From Elymus sibiricus (taxonomy: Eukaryota > Streptophyta > Magnoliopsida > Poales > Poaceae), in contig CM077665.1 in the NCBI GenBank assembly GCA_039707655.1, positions 448,259,531 through 448,323,530 of the forward strand: DNA of 64,000 bases, read 5' to 3'. Under the pieces are notes generated by a model, which saw only the letters and a list, made by a program, of their open reading frames with translations, did not search any database and was not told the DNA's origin. Every line of letters starts with the position of its first letter. Within the stretch, counting starts at the first letter, position 1. This document shows, in pieces, positions 60,560 through 64,000 of this stretch. The position numbers and the translations under genes were made by a program.

Positions 60560-63500
60560 TCAAAATAAATCATGAAATGCATGAAAAATAGCAAATGAAG
60601 TCAGAAAAGGGTTGAAAAGTGATGATGTGGCTTTTAATGGTGCATATTGAATGCAGAAAAAGTCTTGAGTTAAAATATGTTTAAAAATATGAAATCCCTT
60701 TGTAATAGACGAGTTTTCGTCCGAAACCCTGATACTTCGAAGGAGATTGTCCAGTTTGTACACGAAGTGCATCCAGTTTTTCCCATAACCCTCTCACCTT
60801 TTTAGCACAAGCTATGTGGGTGAAATTATGATACCATGCCAATTTTCAACCATTTCATAGTTCATTTGCAGTGCTTTTCAATTTCAGGGTCATCTTAGCC
60901 CAAAATAGATCATGAAATGCATGAAAAATAGCAAATGAAGTCAGAAAAGGGTTAAAAGTGATGATGTGGCTTTGAATGGTGCATATTGAATGCAGAAAAA
61001 GTCTTGAGTTAAAATATGTTTAAAAACATGAAATCCCTTTGTAATAGACGAGTTTTCGTCCGAAACCGTGATACTTCGAAGGAGATTGTACAGTTTGTAC
61101 ACGAAGTGCATCCAGTTTTCCCGTAACCCTCTCAACTTTTTAGCACATGCTATGTGGGTGAAATTAGGATACCATGCCAATTTTCAACCATTTCATAGTT
61201 CATTTGCAGTGCTTTTCAATTTCAGGGTCATCTTAGCCCAAAATAGATCATGAAATGCATGAAAAATAGAAAATGATGTCAGAAAAGGGTTGAAAAGTGA
61301 TGATGTGGCTTTCAATGGTGCATATTGAATGCAGAAATGGTCTTGAGTTAAAATATGTTTAAAAAAATAAAATCCTTTTGTAATAGACGAGTTTTCGTGC
61401 GAAACCCTGATACTTTGAAGGAGATTGTCCAGTTTGTACACGAAGTGCATCCAGTTTTTCCCGTAACCCTCTCACCTTTTTAGCACATGCTATGTGGGTG
61501 AAATTATGATACCATGCCAATTTTCAACCATTCCAGAGATCATTTGCAGTGCTTTTCAATCTCAGGGTCATCTTAGCTCAAAATAAATCATGAAATGCAT
61601 GAAAAATGGCAAATGAAGTCAGAAAAGGGTTGAAAAGTAATGATGTGGCTTTAAATGGTGCATATTGAATGCAGAAAAAGTCTTGAGTTAAAATATGTTT
61701 AAAAATATGAAATCCCTTTGTAATAGACGAGTTTTCGTCCGAAACCCTGATACTTCGATGGAGATTGTCCAGTTTGTACACGAAGTGCATCCAGTTTTTC
61801 CCGTAACTTTCTCAACTTTTTAGCATATGCTATGTGGGTGAAATTATGATACCATGCCAATTTTCAACCATTTCATAGTTTATTTGCAGTGCTTTTCAAT
61901 TTCAGGGTCATCTTAGCTCAAAATAAATCATGAAATGCATGAAAAATAGCAAATGAAGTCAGAAAAGGGTTGAAAAGTAATGATGTGGCTTTTAATGGTG
62001 CATATTGAATGCAGAAAAAGTCTTGAGTTAAATTATGTTTAAAAATATGAAATCCCTTTGTAATAGATGAGTTTTCGTCCGAAACCCTGATACTTCGAAG
62101 GAGATTGTCCAGTTTGTACACGAAGTGCATCCAGTTTTTCCCGTAACCCTCTCAACTTTTTAGCACATGCTATGTGGGTGAAATTATGATACCATGCCAA
62201 TTTTCAACCATTTCATAGTTCATTTGCAGTGCTTTTCAATCTCAGGGTCATCTTAGCTCAAAATAAATCATGAAATGCATGAAAAATAGCAAATGAAGTC
62301 AGAAAAGGGTTGAAAAGTGATGATGTGGCTTTGAATGGTGCATATTGAATGCAGAAAAAGTCTTGAGTTAAAATATGTTTAAAAATATGAAATCCCTTTT
62401 GTAATAGACGAGTTTTCGTCCGAAACCCTGATACTTCGAAGGAGATTGTCCAGTTTGTACACGAAGTGCATCCAGTTTTTCCCGTAACCCTCTCAACTTT
62501 TTAGCACATGCTATGTGGGTGAAATTAGGATACCATGCCAATTTTCAACCATTTCAGAGTTCATTTGCAGTGCTTTTCAATCTCAGGGTCACCTTACCTC
62601 AAAATAAATCATGAAATGCATGAAAAATAGCAAATGAAGTCAGAAAAGGGTTAAAAGTGATGATGTGGCTTTGAATGGTGCATATTGAATGCAGAAAAAG
62701 TCTTGAGTTAAAATATGTTTAAAAATATGAAATCCCTTTGTAATAGACGAGTTTTCGTCCGAAACCCTGATACTTCGAAGGAGATTGTCCAGTTTGTACA
62801 CGAAGTGCATCCAGTTTTTCCCGTAACCCTCTCACCTTTTTAGCACATGCTATGTGGGTGAAATTATGATACCATGCCAATTTTCAACCATTTCATAGTT
62901 CATTTGCAGTGCTTTTCAATCTCAGGGTCATCTTAGCTCAAAATAAATCATGAAATGCATGAAAAATAGCAAATGAAGTCAGAAAAGGGTTGAAAAGTGA
63001 TGATGTGGCTTTGAATGGTGCATATTGAATGCAGAAAAAGTCTTGAGTTAAAATATGTTTAAAAATATGAAATCCCTTTTGTAATAGACGAGTTTTCGTC
63101 CGAAACCCTGATACTTCGAAGGAGATTGTCCAGTTTGTACACGAAGTGCATCCAGTTTTTCCCGTAACCCTCTCAACTTTTTAGCACATGCTATGTGGGT
63201 GAAATTAGGATACCATGCCAATTTTCAACCATTTCAGAGTTCATTTGCAGTGCTTTTCAATCTCAGGGTCACCTTACCTCAAAATAAATCATGAAATGCA
63301 TGAAAAATAGCAAATGAAGTCAGAAAAGGGTTAAAAGTGATGATGTGGCTTTGAATGGTGCATATTGAATGCAGAAAAAGTCTTGAGTTAAAATATGTTT
63401 GAAAATATGAAATCCCTTTGTAATAGACGAGTTTTCGTCCGAAACCCTGATACTTCGAAGGAGATTGTCCAGTTTGTACACGAAGTGCATCCAGTTTTTC

Positions 63501-64000
63501 CCGTAACCCTCTCACCTTTTTAGCACATGCTATGTGGGTGAAATTATGATACCATGCCAATTTTCAACCATTTCATAGTTCATTTGCAGTGCTTTTCAAT
63601 TTCAGGGTCATCTTAGCCCAAAATAGATCATGAAATGCATGAAAAATAGCAAATGAAGTCAGAAAAGGGTTGAAAAGTGATGATGTGGCTTTGAATGGTG
63701 CATATTGAATGCAGAAATGGTCTTGAGTTAAAATATGTTTAAAAAAATGAAATCCTTTTGTAATAGACGAGTTTTCGTGCGAAACCCTGATACTTCGAAG
63801 GAGATTGTCCAGTTTGTACACGAAGTGCATCCAGTTTTTCCCGTAACCCTCTCACCTTTTTAGCACATGCTATGTGGGTGAAATTATGATACCATGCCAA
63901 TTTTCAACCATTCCAGAGTTCATTTGCAGTGCTTTTCAATCTGAGGGTCATCTTAGCTCAAAATAAATCATGAAATGCATGAAAAATAGCAAATGAAGTC
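60560..64000. repeat. Right-edge segment N S' O P Q R S R S T, then partial P
   Basis: Anchors: N 60560, S-like 60900, O 61238, P 61578, Q 61918, R 62258, S 62599, R 62938, S 63279, T 63618, P 63958 (cut by the window end). R-S is a recent 680-bp dimer duplication. The unit at 60900 is 338 bp: it combines the O start, gggttaaaagtg, H-type attgtacag and a one-base T loss (ccagttttcccg). T followed by P matches 35087, 42546 and 46285. Confidence 0.8.

Larger units (their letters stand above)
1..64000. repeat. Afa-family (pAs1-like) satellite DNA array, ~340-bp monomer, ~188 tandem copies
   Basis: The same ~340-bp unit recurs head-to-tail across the whole window with no interruption. Anchors (gctcaaaataaatc) run from 88 to 63958, mean spacing about 339.7 bp; almost all units are 338-341 bp, with exceptions of 362 bp (anchor 23507) and 324 bp (anchor 41883). 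Both edges cut a monomer, so the array continues outside. Identification as Triticeae Afa satellite rests on length and on two ~20-bp segments per monomer close to the Afa primer sites as I remember them (gatgatgtggctttgaatgg and tcagagttcatttgcagtgc). Afa repeats are known as interstitial and subtelomeric satellites of Triticeae chromosomes, abundant for example in the wheat D genome. No gene, RNA gene or mobile element is visible in any part. The array is certain; the family name is recall-based and not checked by a search. Confidence 0.9.
33047..64000. repeat. Right domain of the array: subfamilies M to X plus H, K, J cassettes
   Basis: 92 anchors, 33047 to 63958. Two module families alternate: a series around O P Q R S T, and a series P (U/V) H K J followed by L, W or X. 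Several large blocks are doubled (8, 11, 10 and 8 monomers). Left-domain types A to E and I are absent. Confidence 0.78.

Noticed and set aside
61068..61253. Plus-strand frame of 61 codons, the only one on that strand
   Set aside because: It starts at GTG and exists only because this mosaic unit has a substitution (aaaccgtg) and a lost T (ccagttttcccg). It is a chance frame in satellite DNA.
1..64000. CRISPR array or other prokaryotic repeat system
   Set aside because: Repeats are contiguous 340-bp units with no unique spacers, no cas genes and a eukaryotic satellite character.
1..64000. Centromeric satellite of the window's chromosome
   Set aside because: Tandem HOR structure resembles centromere arrays, but Afa-type repeats are known mainly as interstitial and subtelomeric in Triticeae. 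Sequence alone does not show a centromere; CENH3 ChIP would decide.

Overview
The whole 64-kb window is one uninterrupted tandem satellite array. A ~340-bp, AT-rich monomer repeats head-to-tail in one orientation from the first base to the last: 188 complete monomer intervals, plus a partial unit at each edge, so the array runs past both ends. I see no genes, RNA genes, transposable elements, simple-sequence blocks or unique spacer DNA. Every open frame is a by-product of the repeat.

The monomer looks like the Afa family (pAs1-type) of the grass tribe Triticeae (wheat, Aegilops, barley, rye and relatives). Its length fits, and two segments closely match, from memory, the two published Afa PCR primer sites: gatgatgtggctttgaatgg (one extra T) and tcagagttcatttgcagtgc (two mismatches). 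The two sites lie about 260 bp apart, as I recall for the Afa product. I cannot name the species or chromosome.

The content of the window lies in how monomer variants are ordered. Taking the 't' of the motif gctcaaaataaatc as each monomer's anchor (first anchor 88, last 63958), I sorted monomers by eye into about 24 recurrent subfamilies, A to X. Approximate order: I D E F G H I | A B F G H I A C | A B F G H I A C | C* D A B C C* D | A B C D E F G H | A B C D E F G (H/E) F G H | A B C D E F G | J K J K F G (D/K) J K | H K F J K* | H K F G | H K J K J K F G | H K J L | H K J L | H K J L | M K F N O P Q R S T | P U V H K J W X | P U V H K J W X | O P Q R S T P H K J L | O P Q R S T P H K J L | M | F N X O P Q S R S T | F N X O P Q R R' R' | P U H K J L M F | P U H K J L M F | N S' O P Q R S R S T | P(partial).

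Three domains follow. The left domain (1 to about 19.1 kb) is built from A-I. The middle domain (about 19.1 to 33 kb) is built from J, K, L with F, G, H. The right domain (about 33 to 64 kb) is built from M-X with the cassette H-K-J. Each holds recent duplications of multi-monomer blocks (2, 4, 5, 8, 10 or 11 monomers; 680 to 3739 bp) whose copies are almost identical, while neighbouring monomers differ clearly. This is higher-order repeat (HOR) structure with no single period, as expected from repeated local unequal exchange and gene conversion. Some exchange scars are visible: an H/E hybrid monomer, a 22-bp out-of-register duplication between two ccagttt motifs, and a 17-bp deletion private to one block copy. 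No coding or defence system is present; the interest is in satellite evolution.
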